Counted from the stretch's first letter, positions 27,590 through 36,491 are shown. The stretch: DNA of 64,000 nt from Acetobacteraceae bacterium B3987 (GCA_026537415.1 JAFNMF010000001.1:891112-955111); one strand, 5' to 3'. Notes: a model not told the origin generated them from the letters alone. Program-made: numbers and translations.

Positions 27590-29020
27590 TCATTCCATTC
27601 CGATGAGTTTCCATTTCACCTGATGATAGTGGGTGTGGGGGTCATATAGGGTCACATGCAGTTTGAGTTCTTTGGCCGTCAAGTGCCCGGTTGCGGCAGC
27701 CAGCTGGTAGGAATCCTGAATCAGGTTGGCAGTATTCTGGACGAGAGTCTTTTGCTGGTCGAAGAGTAGTTCTTGCTGCTGTAAAACCTCGAAAGTAGTG
27801 CGTACGCCTAGAAGCTCTTGTTGTTGGATGGCGTGAAGGGCCTCCACACCAGTGGCGACGGCTTTTTGGTTTCGGGCAAGCTGGTCACTATCGGCAGCAA
27901 GTTTCTGCCAAGCACTTAGGGCATTTTCTCGAGCTTCCCGGCGTTGCTCAGCTAGATTATGGAGCGCAGCATTCACCGCCTGCTTGGCTGCCCGGATGTG
28001 GGCATATTCACTACCACCTTGATAAAGCGGTAGAGAGGCCTGAAGCATGACAGCTGTAGCATTCTCGGAGAATTTGCCATTCCCCTGATTCACCTGTCGC
28101 TGGTAGGAGGCTTGAGCGGAAACCTCTGGTAGCAGCTCGGCAATGGCCAGTTTGACATCATGCTTTGCTGATTCCAGTTGGTATTGAGCCTGCATAACCT
28201 GCGGCAAATCATTGATGGCCAACTGGTTTATTTGCGCTTCCGAAACAAATGGAGAAGGAAGCCGTTCCGCTGGGGAAAGTTTTTCTGGCGCAACAATGCC
28301 GATGACACGCTGGAAGGTCGCTTCTGCAACACGGACCTGTCCTTCTGCCTGACGTGTAGAGGCTTGCGCTGCCTCATATTGCGATTCGGCCTGAAGGGCA
28401 TCGGTACGGGTGGCCTGATTCAGGGCAAGCTGCCGGGTGGTCAGTTCGACCTGTCCCTTCAGAGTGTGTTCATTTTCCAGAGTTAGGGCCAGCAGGGCCC
28501 GTGCTTGCGTAACTGCCACATAGGCCGAAACGACGTTGATGAAGAGCTGCTGCTCAATCTCCACAAGATGCGCTCGCTCCCCAAGGATGGAGCTGCGTGC
28601 CTTGCGCATGGAAGCCCACGTCTTGCCGCCACGGAAGATGGGTTCGCTAACGGTCACGCCCGCTGCATAACCCGGTGCCCGGAATTTCTGATTGTAGCGG
28701 AAGCTCCCTCCATACGGGAACGTAACGTAGTTGGATTCGTTATAGTTGGCCGTAGCACTGCCCGTCACTGTTGGCCGCCATCCGGACAGGGCTTCAGGCA
28801 TAGATTCGTCCGTCTGGCGCAAAATGGCCTGCTCACGCAGTATCTGCGGGTTGGAGCGGTAGGCAATGGCCATAGCTTCTGGCAGGGAAAGATGCGTGAC
28901 AGGAGCCGGAGTAGGGTCCGGGTCTGTGGCTGCCAGAGTGGGATGTGGTAAGAGGAGGCTGATAAACGTTATTAGGAGGGCGGCGTGTCTTTTCTCTGAC
29001 AAGCAAAAGAAAAGATACAT
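27590..29020 (-). CDS. TolC-family outer membrane protein of a type I secretion system
   Basis: The 476-residue protein has a signal peptide (LLITFISLLLPHPTLAA) and the two repeats of TolC-like trimeric channels. Key segments are SLPEAMAIAYRSNPQILREQA, the GVTVSEPIFRGGKTWASMRKA strand region, and in the second repeat VMLQASLPLYQGGSEYAHIRAAKQ. It is divergent from, and shares a ~130-base promoter region with, the HlyD-like and C39 ABC genes. This makes a complete inner-to-outer membrane export path. Confidence 0.88.
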   Translation of the reverse strand: MYLFFCLSEKRHAALLITFISLLLPHPTLAATDPDPTPAPVTHLSLPEAMAIAYRSNPQILREQAILRQTDESMPEALSGWRPTVTGSATANYNESNYVTFPYGGSFRYNQKFRAPGYAAGVTVSEPIFRGGKTWASMRKARSSILGERAHLVEIEQQLFINVVSAYVAVTQARALLALTLENEHTLKGQVELTTRQLALNQATRTDALQAESQYEAAQASTRQAEGQVRVAEATFQRVIGIVAPEKLSPAERLPSPFVSEAQINQLAINDLPQVMQAQYQLESAKHDVKLAIAELLPEVSAQASYQRQVNQGNGKFSENATAVMLQASLPLYQGGSEYAHIRAAKQAVNAALHNLAEQRREARENALSAWQKLAADSDQLARNQKAVATGVEALHAIQQQELLGVRTTFEVLQQQELLFDQQKTLVQNTANLIQDSYQLAAATGHLTAKELKLHVTLYDPHTHYHQVKWKLIGME

Positions 29021-29033
29021 AAAATATTAACCT

Positions 29034-29090
29034 CAAGCAAATAAAGCGTTAGTCATTTAGTGACTTGCTTGTTTTGTGTCTGGATATAAT
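29034..29090. promoter_or_regulatory. Divergent promoter region of the type I secretion genes
   Basis: An AT-rich region with a perfect -10 box TATAAT at 29085-29090 for the rightward genes; GACTTG at 29062-29067 is a weak -35 at 17-base spacing. Two nested inverted repeats lie here: AGTCA/TGACT (29051-29065) and CAAGCA/TGCTTG (29034-29039, 29066-29071). They overlap the presumed -35 and could be an operator. Confidence 0.5.
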
Positions 29091-29150
29091 ATTATGAATG
29101 ATAAATGTTAATATTTATTTACTTTCTCTTTCAACTGTTCTGTGTGGTTT

Positions 29151-30557
29151 ATGGCCGAAGATTCAGCAAGTCCCCTTTTTAGGGGAGAGGCTCTGAAATG
29201 GCGTCAGGAGTCGTGGATTGGCTCCGTGCAGTTGATCGAACCTCTCTCGGGTAAGATTGCAGCACTTTGTACCGTGGCCCTGGTTGCCTGTCTGGGGCTT
29301 TATGTTGTGTTTGGGTCCTATACACGGCGCATCCACGCCAATGGGGTTATGCTTCCTCCAGAGGGGCTGGTCGTTGCGGAGGCGGATCAGGGTGGCGTCA
29401 TTGCGACAATTCACGTCCATGAGGGCGACCATGTCGCAGTGGGCGAGCGGCTCTTCAGTGTAGATGTCTCCAGCTGGTCTGAATCTGGTGCAACCGGGCG
29501 GCAGCTTGTTGCTGGGCTGCGGCGGGAGCAGAACCTGTTGGAAACTCGACAACAATTGCTGGCTTCTGATGCGCCTGTGGAGCTTTCATCTCTCAAGGAT
29601 GAGCTGAACTTTTTGCGTCAGCAATATAGCATGTTGCAGGAGCAGTCCGGCCGGGACAAGAAGTCTCTGCCTCTGATTGAAAGAGCCATGAATGAGATGC
29701 GGGCGGCGATGGACCGCCACCTCGTGACGGAAAGCCAGTTTCAGAGTCAGCTATTTAGTTATGTCCAGTTCATGGATACACAATCTCAGACTCTACGAAC
29801 ACTTGTCGAAATGAATAGCCATATGGCTGATCTCCAATATCGGATAAACCGGCACCAGTATAAGGTTGCCGAAGACATGAATGACCTTGCTGTTCGTCTT
29901 TCCGATGTGCAGAGGCAAATCATTCAGGCACATGGCCAGAGTGTAGGGGTCATCAATGCCCGCGTAAGTGGCACGGTGGATGGTATCCGTACGGTTGTGG
30001 GGCAGCGGGTGAATCCGGGGCAGTCCTTGTTGAGTATCCTGCCCGATAAGGCTGAATTGCAGGCCGAACTCTATGTGAATAGCCAGGCGATTGGCTTTGT
30101 TCGGCCTGGGCAGCATGTGTTGCTGAAATATGCCGCTTACCCTTACCAGCGTTTTGGCCTTTATGAAGGTGAAGTGGTGGAGGTCACTAAAGCACCTTTG
30201 CCAGAGCGGAGCGGTTATGCGGCCAAAACAGAGCAGCAGGGTGGTAGTGCGTCTGCCCCGCAGCCCGGTGCGGATGTGTACCGTATCCGTGTTCGGCCTA
30301 ATCAGGATTTCATTATCGCTTATGGTCAGCATGAAAAGCTGACACCCGGCATGGCCGTGGATGCGGAAATCGCCATCGACCAGCGTAAACTTTATCAGTG
30401 GTTGCTCGACCCTGTTGTTTCCATGGTGGATACGGTCCGGTCCATATCCGGCGGTGCAGCCCCTGCCGACTCTTTGGCTGATAGGGCATCCCGACCAGAA
30501 ACCGCTTCCTCTTCTATCCCTTCCAAACATGATCAGCCCACAGAGGGAACGCCGTGA
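29151..30557 (+). CDS. HlyD-family membrane fusion protein (CvaA-like)
   Basis: Periplasmic adaptor of the type I exporter. One membrane helix (IAALCTVALVACLGLYVVFGS) is followed by a lipoyl half (EADQGGVIATIHVHEGDHV), a long coiled-coil hairpin (about residues 125-275) and the second lipoyl half (NARVSGTVDGIRTVVGQRVNPG). The C-terminal beta-barrel part includes GMAVDAEIAIDQRKLYQWLLDPV, as in CvaA/LcnD-type bacteriocin adaptors. The tail after residue 435 is Ser/Pro-rich and disordered. The ATG at 29151 is preferred over the GTG at 29142. The stop overlaps the ABC gene by four bases. Confidence 0.9.
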   Translation: MAEDSASPLFRGEALKWRQESWIGSVQLIEPLSGKIAALCTVALVACLGLYVVFGSYTRRIHANGVMLPPEGLVVAEADQGGVIATIHVHEGDHVAVGERLFSVDVSSWSESGATGRQLVAGLRREQNLLETRQQLLASDAPVELSSLKDELNFLRQQYSMLQEQSGRDKKSLPLIERAMNEMRAAMDRHLVTESQFQSQLFSYVQFMDTQSQTLRTLVEMNSHMADLQYRINRHQYKVAEDMNDLAVRLSDVQRQIIQAHGQSVGVINARVSGTVDGIRTVVGQRVNPGQSLLSILPDKAELQAELYVNSQAIGFVRPGQHVLLKYAAYPYQRFGLYEGEVVEVTKAPLPERSGYAAKTEQQGGSASAPQPGADVYRIRVRPNQDFIIAYGQHEKLTPGMAVDAEIAIDQRKLYQWLLDPVVSMVDTVRSISGGAAPADSLADRASRPETASSSIPSKHDQPTEGTP

Positions 30558-32743
30558 ATCTTCATACTATCCATACTGGTTTCCGGCGTAAGGTTCCTGT
30601 TATCCTTCAGACCGAAATTGCAGAGTGCGGATTGGCCTGTTTGGCTATGGTGCTGTGCTATTATGGGCGTTTGGTGGATCTTGTTTCCATAAGACGGGAG
30701 ACAGCCGTTTCCGGCACGGGGCTTAATCTGCGAGCCCTGATGAAAATTGCCAACCGCTATGGGCTGCATTGCCGCCCTGTTCGGCTGGAGCTGGAAGACC
30801 TTGGCAAACTTTCCCGCCCTTGTGTCCTGCATTGGGACTTCAATCATTTTGTCGTGCTGACGAAGGTTACGGACACCGGCATTGTCATAAATGATCCGGC
30901 CCGAGGGGAACGGAAAGTCTCTCTGGAGGAAGTCTCCCGCCACTTTACTGGTGTGGCGTTGGAGCTAACGCCAGAAACAAAATTCGAGAAAAAGGATGAC
31001 CGCCGCCTGCTGAAGGTGCGGGACATGTTCCGCCATATCGTGGGGTTGAAGACGGTCCTATGGACATTGGGCGGTTTGTCTTTGGGGTTGGAGGCTCTGG
31101 CCCTAATCAACCCTATGTTGGGGCAGGTGGTCATTGATGAGGTGCTGACAACAGGCGACAAGTCCCTTCTCTGGACCATTGCGGCCGGGATGCTCATTCT
31201 TGTGGTCATACAGGGTGTGATCTCCACCTTCCGCACATGGTTGGTGATGATTTTCTCCACCCGTATTTCCTTGCAATGGAATGTCAGCCTGTTCACCCAT
31301 CTGCTTAGCCTTCCGCAGGACTTCTTCGCTAAACGTGGTGCTGGTGACATCCTCTCCCGTTTCGGTAGCCTTGGGGCCATTCAGCATACTTTTACGACAG
31401 ACCTGGTGCAGAGCATTCTGGATGGCATCATGGCCATTGGTATGCTGGTCATGATTATCATGTACGGTAAATGGATGGCGGCTCTTGTGGCCATTACCGT
31501 GCTGGTGGATTTGGTCGTGCGTTTCGTCCAGTACGGCCCTTACAAGGAGATGAGCGAGGAATCGCTGGTTCATTCAGCAGCACAGCAAGGACACTTCATC
31601 GAGACATTGCGTGGGATACGCAGCATCAAGCTAATGGGCTTGCAGCGGCGGCGGACGGTTGTCTGGACCAATCGGATGATCGACAACATCAATGCGGGGC
31701 TGCGTATTCAGCGTTATGACCTCATTTTTGCCCGGGCACAGGAAATTTTGATTGCTCTGGACAAAGTGGCAACACTTGTTCTGGGGGCACGGATGGTGAT
31801 GTCCGGCGGCATGTCGATCGGTATGTTGATGGCCTTCATGAGCTATCGTGACCAGTTCTGTGGCCGTGTTGGTAATCTGATTGGCGTTGTTTTCAAGATT
31901 AAGAATCTGAAGGTCCAGTGTGATCGTCTCTCTGATATTGCGCTGGCTGAAGCAGAAGGGAGCGCGGCTGATAGCCCTATGAGCGATACTGCTGGGCTTG
32001 CGGATGACGATGGGATGGAGAACCCGGGTGTTCCGATGCTGGAATGTCGCAATCTTGGCTATCGTTACGGTAAGGAAGATGCATGGGTGTTCCGTCATCT
32101 GAATTTGAAGATCTATCCGGGGAAGAGTCTCGCAATTGTTGGGCCTTCAGGTTGTGGTAAATCTACCCTGCTAGGGCTGTTGATGGGGCTTATCCAGCCT
32201 GAAGAAGGTCAGATTTTCTGGAAAGGCATGGAGCTGAAGGCTTCCAACAGGGAGGCTTACCGTGCCCGGATTGCTGGTGCCCTTCAGGATGACATTCTCT
32301 TTTCTGGCAGCATCGCCGAGAATATTTCAGGCTTTGACGATGAGATGGATCTGGAATGGGTAGCCGAATGTGCGAGAAATGCGCAGATTTATGAAGATAT
32401 CCAGCGTATGCCGATGGGGTTGGAAACTATTGTTGGTGAGATGGGAAGCACGCTCTCTGGTGGGCAAAGGCAACGTCTGATTCTAGCCCGTGCCCTGTAT
32501 CAGGCTCCCCGTATCTTGTTCCTTGATGAAGCAACGAGCAACCTTGATCCTGCCTCCGAGCAGGCGGTGGAAGCCGTGTTGAATGAACTGCCTATCACAC
32601 GGGTGATTGTGACACACCGCCCCGGTACGGCGGAGCGGGCAGACGAAATATTTGGCATGGGTATGCCGCCAGAGTTGGTAGCGGCTCTTTCCAAGGAGAA
32701 TGTCTCAGCCACAATGTCTGGTGGGGTGGCCAGCTCTGCCTAG
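30554..32743 (+). CDS. C39-peptidase ABC exporter (CvaB-like)
   Basis: The 729-residue protein combines three parts: an N-terminal C39 protease that cuts double-glycine leaders, a six-helix ABC membrane domain and an ATPase. The C39 triad is intact: Cys25 in QTEIAECGLACLAM (Gln19 as oxyanion residue), His98 in NHFVVL and Asp114 in INDPARG. The ATPase has Walker A GPSGCGKST at 530-538, LSGGQRQRL and Walker B ILFLDEATSNLD. Such transporters mature and export class II bacteriocins or microcin V-like peptides. No double-glycine substrate is visible next to the gene. Confidence 0.93.
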   Translation: MNLHTIHTGFRRKVPVILQTEIAECGLACLAMVLCYYGRLVDLVSIRRETAVSGTGLNLRALMKIANRYGLHCRPVRLELEDLGKLSRPCVLHWDFNHFVVLTKVTDTGIVINDPARGERKVSLEEVSRHFTGVALELTPETKFEKKDDRRLLKVRDMFRHIVGLKTVLWTLGGLSLGLEALALINPMLGQVVIDEVLTTGDKSLLWTIAAGMLILVVIQGVISTFRTWLVMIFSTRISLQWNVSLFTHLLSLPQDFFAKRGAGDILSRFGSLGAIQHTFTTDLVQSILDGIMAIGMLVMIIMYGKWMAALVAITVLVDLVVRFVQYGPYKEMSEESLVHSAAQQGHFIETLRGIRSIKLMGLQRRRTVVWTNRMIDNINAGLRIQRYDLIFARAQEILIALDKVATLVLGARMVMSGGMSIGMLMAFMSYRDQFCGRVGNLIGVVFKIKNLKVQCDRLSDIALAEAEGSAADSPMSDTAGLADDDGMENPGVPMLECRNLGYRYGKEDAWVFRHLNLKIYPGKSLAIVGPSGCGKSTLLGLLMGLIQPEEGQIFWKGMELKASNREAYRARIAGALQDDILFSGSIAENISGFDDEMDLEWVAECARNAQIYEDIQRMPMGLETIVGEMGSTLSGGQRQRLILARALYQAPRILFLDEATSNLDPASEQAVEAVLNELPITRVIVTHRPGTAERADEIFGMGMPPELVAALSKENVSATMSGGVASSA

Positions 32744-32870
32744 TGAAGGACGACATGAGGAGCCACGCTACATAGCGATTAGCATGTGGGCTAGGATGCG
32801 GGGGGATAAGAGTGCATTGCATGTGGCTCCCTTGTGATTGACTGATGCGTACAGGCTTCGGGGTCTAGGG

Positions 32871-32908
32871 ACAAAAATACCCGCCTGTTTTGAAAATAGG
32901 CGGGTATT
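32871..32908 (-). terminator. Intrinsic terminator for the copZ transcript
   Basis: On the minus strand AATACCCGCCT, an 11-base loop and AGGCGGGTATT form a perfect 11-bp stem followed by a T-run (TTTTTG). It closes the copZ/micro-ORF unit. The plus strand lacks a T-tail. Confidence 0.88.
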
Positions 32909-32943
32909 CCCTTCATAAGGGGCTTCAGGCCGGAAAACCGATC

Positions 32944-33012
32944 TTAGACCCGGATGGCCGCAGCGTTGCCAGAGTTTGGTCGGGGAATAGACCCCGGTAG
33001 CTCTTTCTTCAT
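32944..33012 (-). CDS. 22-residue micro-ORF coupled to copZ (unproven)
   Basis: The frame MKKELPGSIPRPNSGNAAAI plus two residues starts with an ATG that overlaps the copZ stop as ATGA and ends ~36 bases before the terminator stem. The overlap suggests translational coupling. It has no membrane segment or metal-binding Cys/His. I know of no family. It may be a real peptide or chance; the transcript clearly continues through it. Confidence 0.3.
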   Translation of the reverse strand: MKKELPGSIPRPNSGNAAAIRV

Positions 33013-33218
33013 GCAATGTCGAAGCCGGATTTTTTTATGAGGGCAATGCATTCTTCCCAGGACAGGGGAGGACCGGAAAAGATGATATATACTTGTGGCG
33101 GGTCGAGCGTGACGGTGGCTGTCTCGATGGCAGGAGAGGCCTCAAGCGCACGGGTCAGGGAACGGACGCAGCCATCGCATTTCAGGCCCGTGAGAGGCAG
33201 GATGAGGGGTTCACTCAT
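33009..33218 (-). CDS. copZ: Heavy-metal-associated (CopZ-like) copper chaperone
   Basis: A 69-residue single HMA domain with the metal site GLKCDGCVRSL (Cys14, Cys17), slightly different from the usual GMTCxxC. The ferredoxin-like fold order is visible: strand, metal loop, helix RALEASPAI, strand ATVTLDPPQVYIIF, helix ECIALIKKSGF. It binds Cu(I) and hands it to other proteins. It is divergent from the Met-rich/copA/copB genes, sharing a ~100-base control region. Confidence 0.88.
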   Translation of the reverse strand: MSEPLILPLTGLKCDGCVRSLTRALEASPAIETATVTLDPPQVYIIFSGPPLSWEECIALIKKSGFDIA

Positions 33219-33257
33219 AAAATATCTCGCTTCATGGCAAGGGGACGGTGAGGAACT

Positions 33258-33289
33258 GTCTTCCCAAAGGGGAGGAACCTTCTTAATCT
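33258..33289 (+). promoter_or_regulatory. Candidate MerR/CueR-type copper promoter
   Basis: TGTCTTCCCAAAGGGGAGGA is followed by TTAATCT. A TTCC-N9-GGAA dyad sits in a long spacer between a poor -35 (TGTCTT) and a -10-like TTAATCT. This resembles CueR sites such as the one before E. coli copA, but the dyad is imperfect. Confidence 0.35.
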
Positions 33290-33321
33290 GGGGACTGATC
33301 TGGGAGGAGAAAAGGCGTTTC

Positions 33322-33723
33322 ATGTCCGTTGGGCGGTTCTTTCGCATGATGATGGGGGTGGTGCTGTGTCTGATGATGCAGCTTCCGCCTTTTGCCATGC
33401 ACGCAGCGATGGCGGATGGAATGAAGATGTCTTCCCCCCAGGGGCCGGCCCAGCAGCAGGAGGCTGCTTCCAGCATCACTATGGCAATGCCGGGGATGGA
33501 GATGGTGAAGGAGTCTCCTTCTGCCCGGATGGGCATGGAAGGGGATATGGCTCCCTGCTGTCAGAGTCACCATGCCGTCTGTGAAGCCGGTCTGTTGCCG
33601 GAGACCCGGATGCTGGCCCCGGCGCAGCTCTGGCAGAAAGCGTTCCTTCTTTATGATGTCCGGCTGGCCCTGCGCTCTTCTGTTGTAAATCCTTGGCGTC
33701 CACCAGCCATTCTGCCTGTCTGA
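33322..33723 (+). CDS. Met-rich periplasmic protein of the copper locus
   Basis: The 133-residue protein has a signal peptide (MMGVVLCLMMQLPPFAMHAAMA). The mature part is rich in metal ligands: MKMSS, MAMPGMEM and ARMGMEGDMAPCCQSHHAVC, a mix of methionines, a Cys pair and histidines. I do not recognise a named family. Its place as first gene before copA and copB, and its composition, point to periplasmic Cu binding. The ATG at 33322 has AAAAGG six bases upstream; longer versions of the frame are antisense to copZ. Confidence 0.72.
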   Translation: MSVGRFFRMMMGVVLCLMMQLPPFAMHAAMADGMKMSSPQGPAQQQEAASSITMAMPGMEMVKESPSARMGMEGDMAPCCQSHHAVCEAGLLPETRMLAPAQLWQKAFLLYDVRLALRSSVVNPWRPPAILPV

Positions 33724-33786
33724 CTAGTCTTTTTGTTCCCTCCGGGAGAGGGGCATTTTGCGTCACGTCTTTCAGGTAAATCTGTC

Positions 33787-35499
33787 ATGTCACGTCATTT
33801 TATGCCGCGCCGTCAGTTTCTGGCGGGGTTGGGAGCAGCTGGCTCCTTCATGGCTCTGTCACGAACCGGTCAGGCCGGGACCATAACAGCCGGGGAACGG
33901 CCTCCTTTGGAGATGGAGCTGCACATCACTCGTCAGAAGGTCCATATTGCAGGGCGTAGTGGCGAGGGATACTGCGTCAATGGTCACATGCCCGGACCGG
34001 TCCTGCGCTGGCAGGAAGGGCGGGAGGTGCGCATCCATGTCCATAATCATATGGATGAACCAACGTCCCTGCACTGGCATGGCATCCGCCTGCCAAGCGA
34101 TCAGGACGGCGTGCCGGGGTTGAGTTTCGCCGGGATACCACCGGGCGGGCAGTTCACCTATTCATTCCCGGTCCTGCAGAGCGGGACATACTGGTATCAC
34201 AGCCATATGGGCCATCAGGAATCATCTGGCCTGTATGGTGCCCTGATCGTGGAGCCTGCCGGGGCGTCCCCGTTACCGAAGGCTGATCAGGATTACACCA
34301 TTCTGCTTTCGGACTGGTCGGACGTATCGGCAGAGCAGATTGTTGATAATCTCAAGATGCAGGATGACTATTACAATTTCCGTCAGCGCAGTCTTGCTTC
34401 CCTGCCGGAGGAAAGCCGTCAGGCTGGCGGGCTGATGGCGGCCCTGAAGAGCCGTCTGCAATGGTCCCGTATGCGGATGAGTGCCACGGATATTTCTGAT
34501 GTCAGTGGCGTGCTGTACACCTATCTCATGAATGGTGAGGCCCCTGCACAGGGATGGAGCGGGCTGTTCCGTCCAGGGGAGCGGGTCTGCCTGCGTGTCA
34601 TCAATGCGGCGGCCATGACCCTGTTTGATGTGCGTGTGCCGGGGCTTGAGATGCTGGTGGTGGAGGCGGACGGAAATCCTGTTGTCCCGGTGCCGGTTGA
34701 TGAGTTCCGCATCGCACCGGGTGAGACCTATGCCGTGATGGTCACACCACGGAAGGCGCAGCCTTACACCATCTTTGCCCAGAGTGAAGACCGTACGGGC
34801 TATGCCCGTGGCACGCTGACACCACGTTACGGCCTGCTGGGGGATATCCCACCGATGGACCCCCGGCCCGTGCGGGGCATGGTGGATATGGGCATGGCCA
34901 TGCCCATGAAGGCGGGCATGAAGAGCATGGCCGGTATGGCCATGCCTCCCGCCATCAGACGCACGCCTGCTGATGAGATTGATGATCCCGGCCCTCCTCC
35001 CCTGAATGTGGAGAATCAGAATGTCGCTGAAAGCCCGGTGGAGCGTGTCAGCAGCCCGGGGGATGGGCTGGAAGGAACGGGTCGCCGTGTTCTGGCCTAT
35101 AGTGACCTTGTGGCTCTGTGCCCTCCACCGGACCAGCGTCCGCCGTCAAGGGAGATCATCCTCCATCTCACGGGGAACATGGAGCGGTACATCTGGGGCT
35201 TCAACGGGCGGAAATATTCCGAGTCCGGGCCAATCCATCTGGCTCTTGGCGAGCGGGTCCGTTTCACGGTCATCAATGATACGATGATGGAACATCCCCT
35301 GCATCTGCATGGTCTCTGGAGCGAGCTGGAAAATGGTGCGGATGACCAGCACCGGCCTCTGAAACACACGGTCATCTCGCAGCCTGGTTCCCGCATGAGT
35401 GTGCTGGTCACGGCGGACGCACCCGGTGCGTGGGCCTACCACTGTCACCTCATGTATCACATGCAGACAGGCATGTTCCGGGAGGTGGTGGTCTCATGA
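33787..35499 (+). CDS. copA: Multicopper oxidase CopA (copper resistance)
   Basis: Periplasmic multicopper oxidase that detoxifies Cu(I). It has a twin-arginine signal (PRRQFLAGLGAAGSF), the first copper-ligand pair LHWHG and YWYHSHMGHQ, and at the C-terminus HPLHLHG and WAYHCHLMYHMQTGMF, holding the T1, T2 and T3 copper ligands. A Met-rich insert (MGMAMPMKAGMKSMAGMAMP, around residue 370) is typical of CopA/CueO-like oxidases. The ATG at 33787 is chosen for the Tat signal. The stop overlaps copB. Confidence 0.95.
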   Translation: MSRHFMPRRQFLAGLGAAGSFMALSRTGQAGTITAGERPPLEMELHITRQKVHIAGRSGEGYCVNGHMPGPVLRWQEGREVRIHVHNHMDEPTSLHWHGIRLPSDQDGVPGLSFAGIPPGGQFTYSFPVLQSGTYWYHSHMGHQESSGLYGALIVEPAGASPLPKADQDYTILLSDWSDVSAEQIVDNLKMQDDYYNFRQRSLASLPEESRQAGGLMAALKSRLQWSRMRMSATDISDVSGVLYTYLMNGEAPAQGWSGLFRPGERVCLRVINAAAMTLFDVRVPGLEMLVVEADGNPVVPVPVDEFRIAPGETYAVMVTPRKAQPYTIFAQSEDRTGYARGTLTPRYGLLGDIPPMDPRPVRGMVDMGMAMPMKAGMKSMAGMAMPPAIRRTPADEIDDPGPPPLNVENQNVAESPVERVSSPGDGLEGTGRRVLAYSDLVALCPPPDQRPPSREIILHLTGNMERYIWGFNGRKYSESGPIHLALGERVRFTVINDTMMEHPLHLHGLWSELENGADDQHRPLKHTVISQPGSRMSVLVTADAPGAWAYHCHLMYHMQTGMFREVVVS

Positions 35500-36491
35500 A
35501 AACAGGAAACATGCTGCCTCTGGCCCTTCTGTCATGCCTGCTGGCATCACCACTTCAGGCGATGGATGGAATGAATATGGGCCATTCTGCCTCTGGTGCA
35601 GAAAAACCTTCCCAGCCTGCCCGGAAAGCGGGTCATGACATGTCTGGAATGGATATGTCGGATATGGGCGATATGGATATGTCGGGCATGAATGGCATGG
35701 CGGATATGGACATGCCAGATAAGGCCCGCCCTGCCGCTCCGAAAGCTCAGCCTGCCGGGAGCCGGACCACGGAGAAAAAGCCCCGTATCGTTTATAAGGC
35801 TGTGGATGCGCCTTCATCGGCTCCTATGGTGGATATCGGGCATCACATGCATGGCATGGATGCGGGACGCTGGTTTCATGGCGTGCTGGATGAATTTGAA
35901 GGGCGGTATCAGACTGGTGGAAAATCGTCACTGCGCTGGGATGGAGAGGCCTGGTATGGGGGAGATTACAACCGCCTCTGGCTGAAGAGTGAAGGCACCA
36001 TGACAAAGGGCAGGGTCCGTGATGGTGATCAGGAACTGCTCTACAGCCGGGCCATATCCACCTATTTCAATCTTCAGGGGGGTGTCCGTCTGGACCTTGA
36101 TAGTGGTCCGACCCGTGCCTGGGGGGCTGTCGGTGTGGAAGGGCTGGCCCTGTATCAGTTTGAAGTGCAGGCGACGGGCTATTTCAGCGACCGTGGCGTG
36201 GCAGGCCGGTTTGAAGGGTCTTACGACATTCTGTTGACCAACAGGCTGATCCTTCAGCCGCAGGTCGAGCTGAATCTTTATAGTCGGGCTGATCCGAGGC
36301 GTCAGGTCGGGTCGGGGCTGGCGGATATCGATACGGGTCTGCGCCTGCGTTATGAAGTCTGGCGCAAGATGGCCCCTTATGTGGCCGTGACCTATGATTC
36401 ACCTCTTACGCAGGGCCGTCATATGGCCCGGAAGCGGGGTGAGAAAGCGAGCGAGGCCCGTTTCACGTTCGGCATCCGTAGCTGGTTCTGA
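35496..36491 (+). CDS. copB: Copper resistance outer membrane protein CopB
   Basis: The 331-residue protein has a signal peptide (LPLALLSCLLASPLQA), a Met/Asp-rich stretch (MSGMDMSDMGDMDMSGMNGM and similar, residues 45-75) that should bind Cu(I), and a C-terminal beta-barrel domain ending in aromatic residues (RFTFGIRSWF). CopB proteins reduce copper entry or sequester it in the outer membrane. The ATG overlaps the copA stop (ATGA), and GGAGG precedes it. The barrel region includes WHYGGDYNRLWLKSEG-like strands (GGDYNRLWLKSEG). Confidence 0.93.
   Translation: MKTGNMLPLALLSCLLASPLQAMDGMNMGHSASGAEKPSQPARKAGHDMSGMDMSDMGDMDMSGMNGMADMDMPDKARPAAPKAQPAGSRTTEKKPRIVYKAVDAPSSAPMVDIGHHMHGMDAGRWFHGVLDEFEGRYQTGGKSSLRWDGEAWYGGDYNRLWLKSEGTMTKGRVRDGDQELLYSRAISTYFNLQGGVRLDLDSGPTRAWGAVGVEGLALYQFEVQATGYFSDRGVAGRFEGSYDILLTNRLILQPQVELNLYSRADPRRQVGSGLADIDTGLRLRYEVWRKMAPYVAVTYDSPLTQGRHMARKRGEKASEARFTFGIRSWF

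Noticed and set aside
32744-32943. Possible bacteriocin gene downstream of the C39 exporter
   Set aside because: All plus-strand frames are very short and none has a double-glycine leader.
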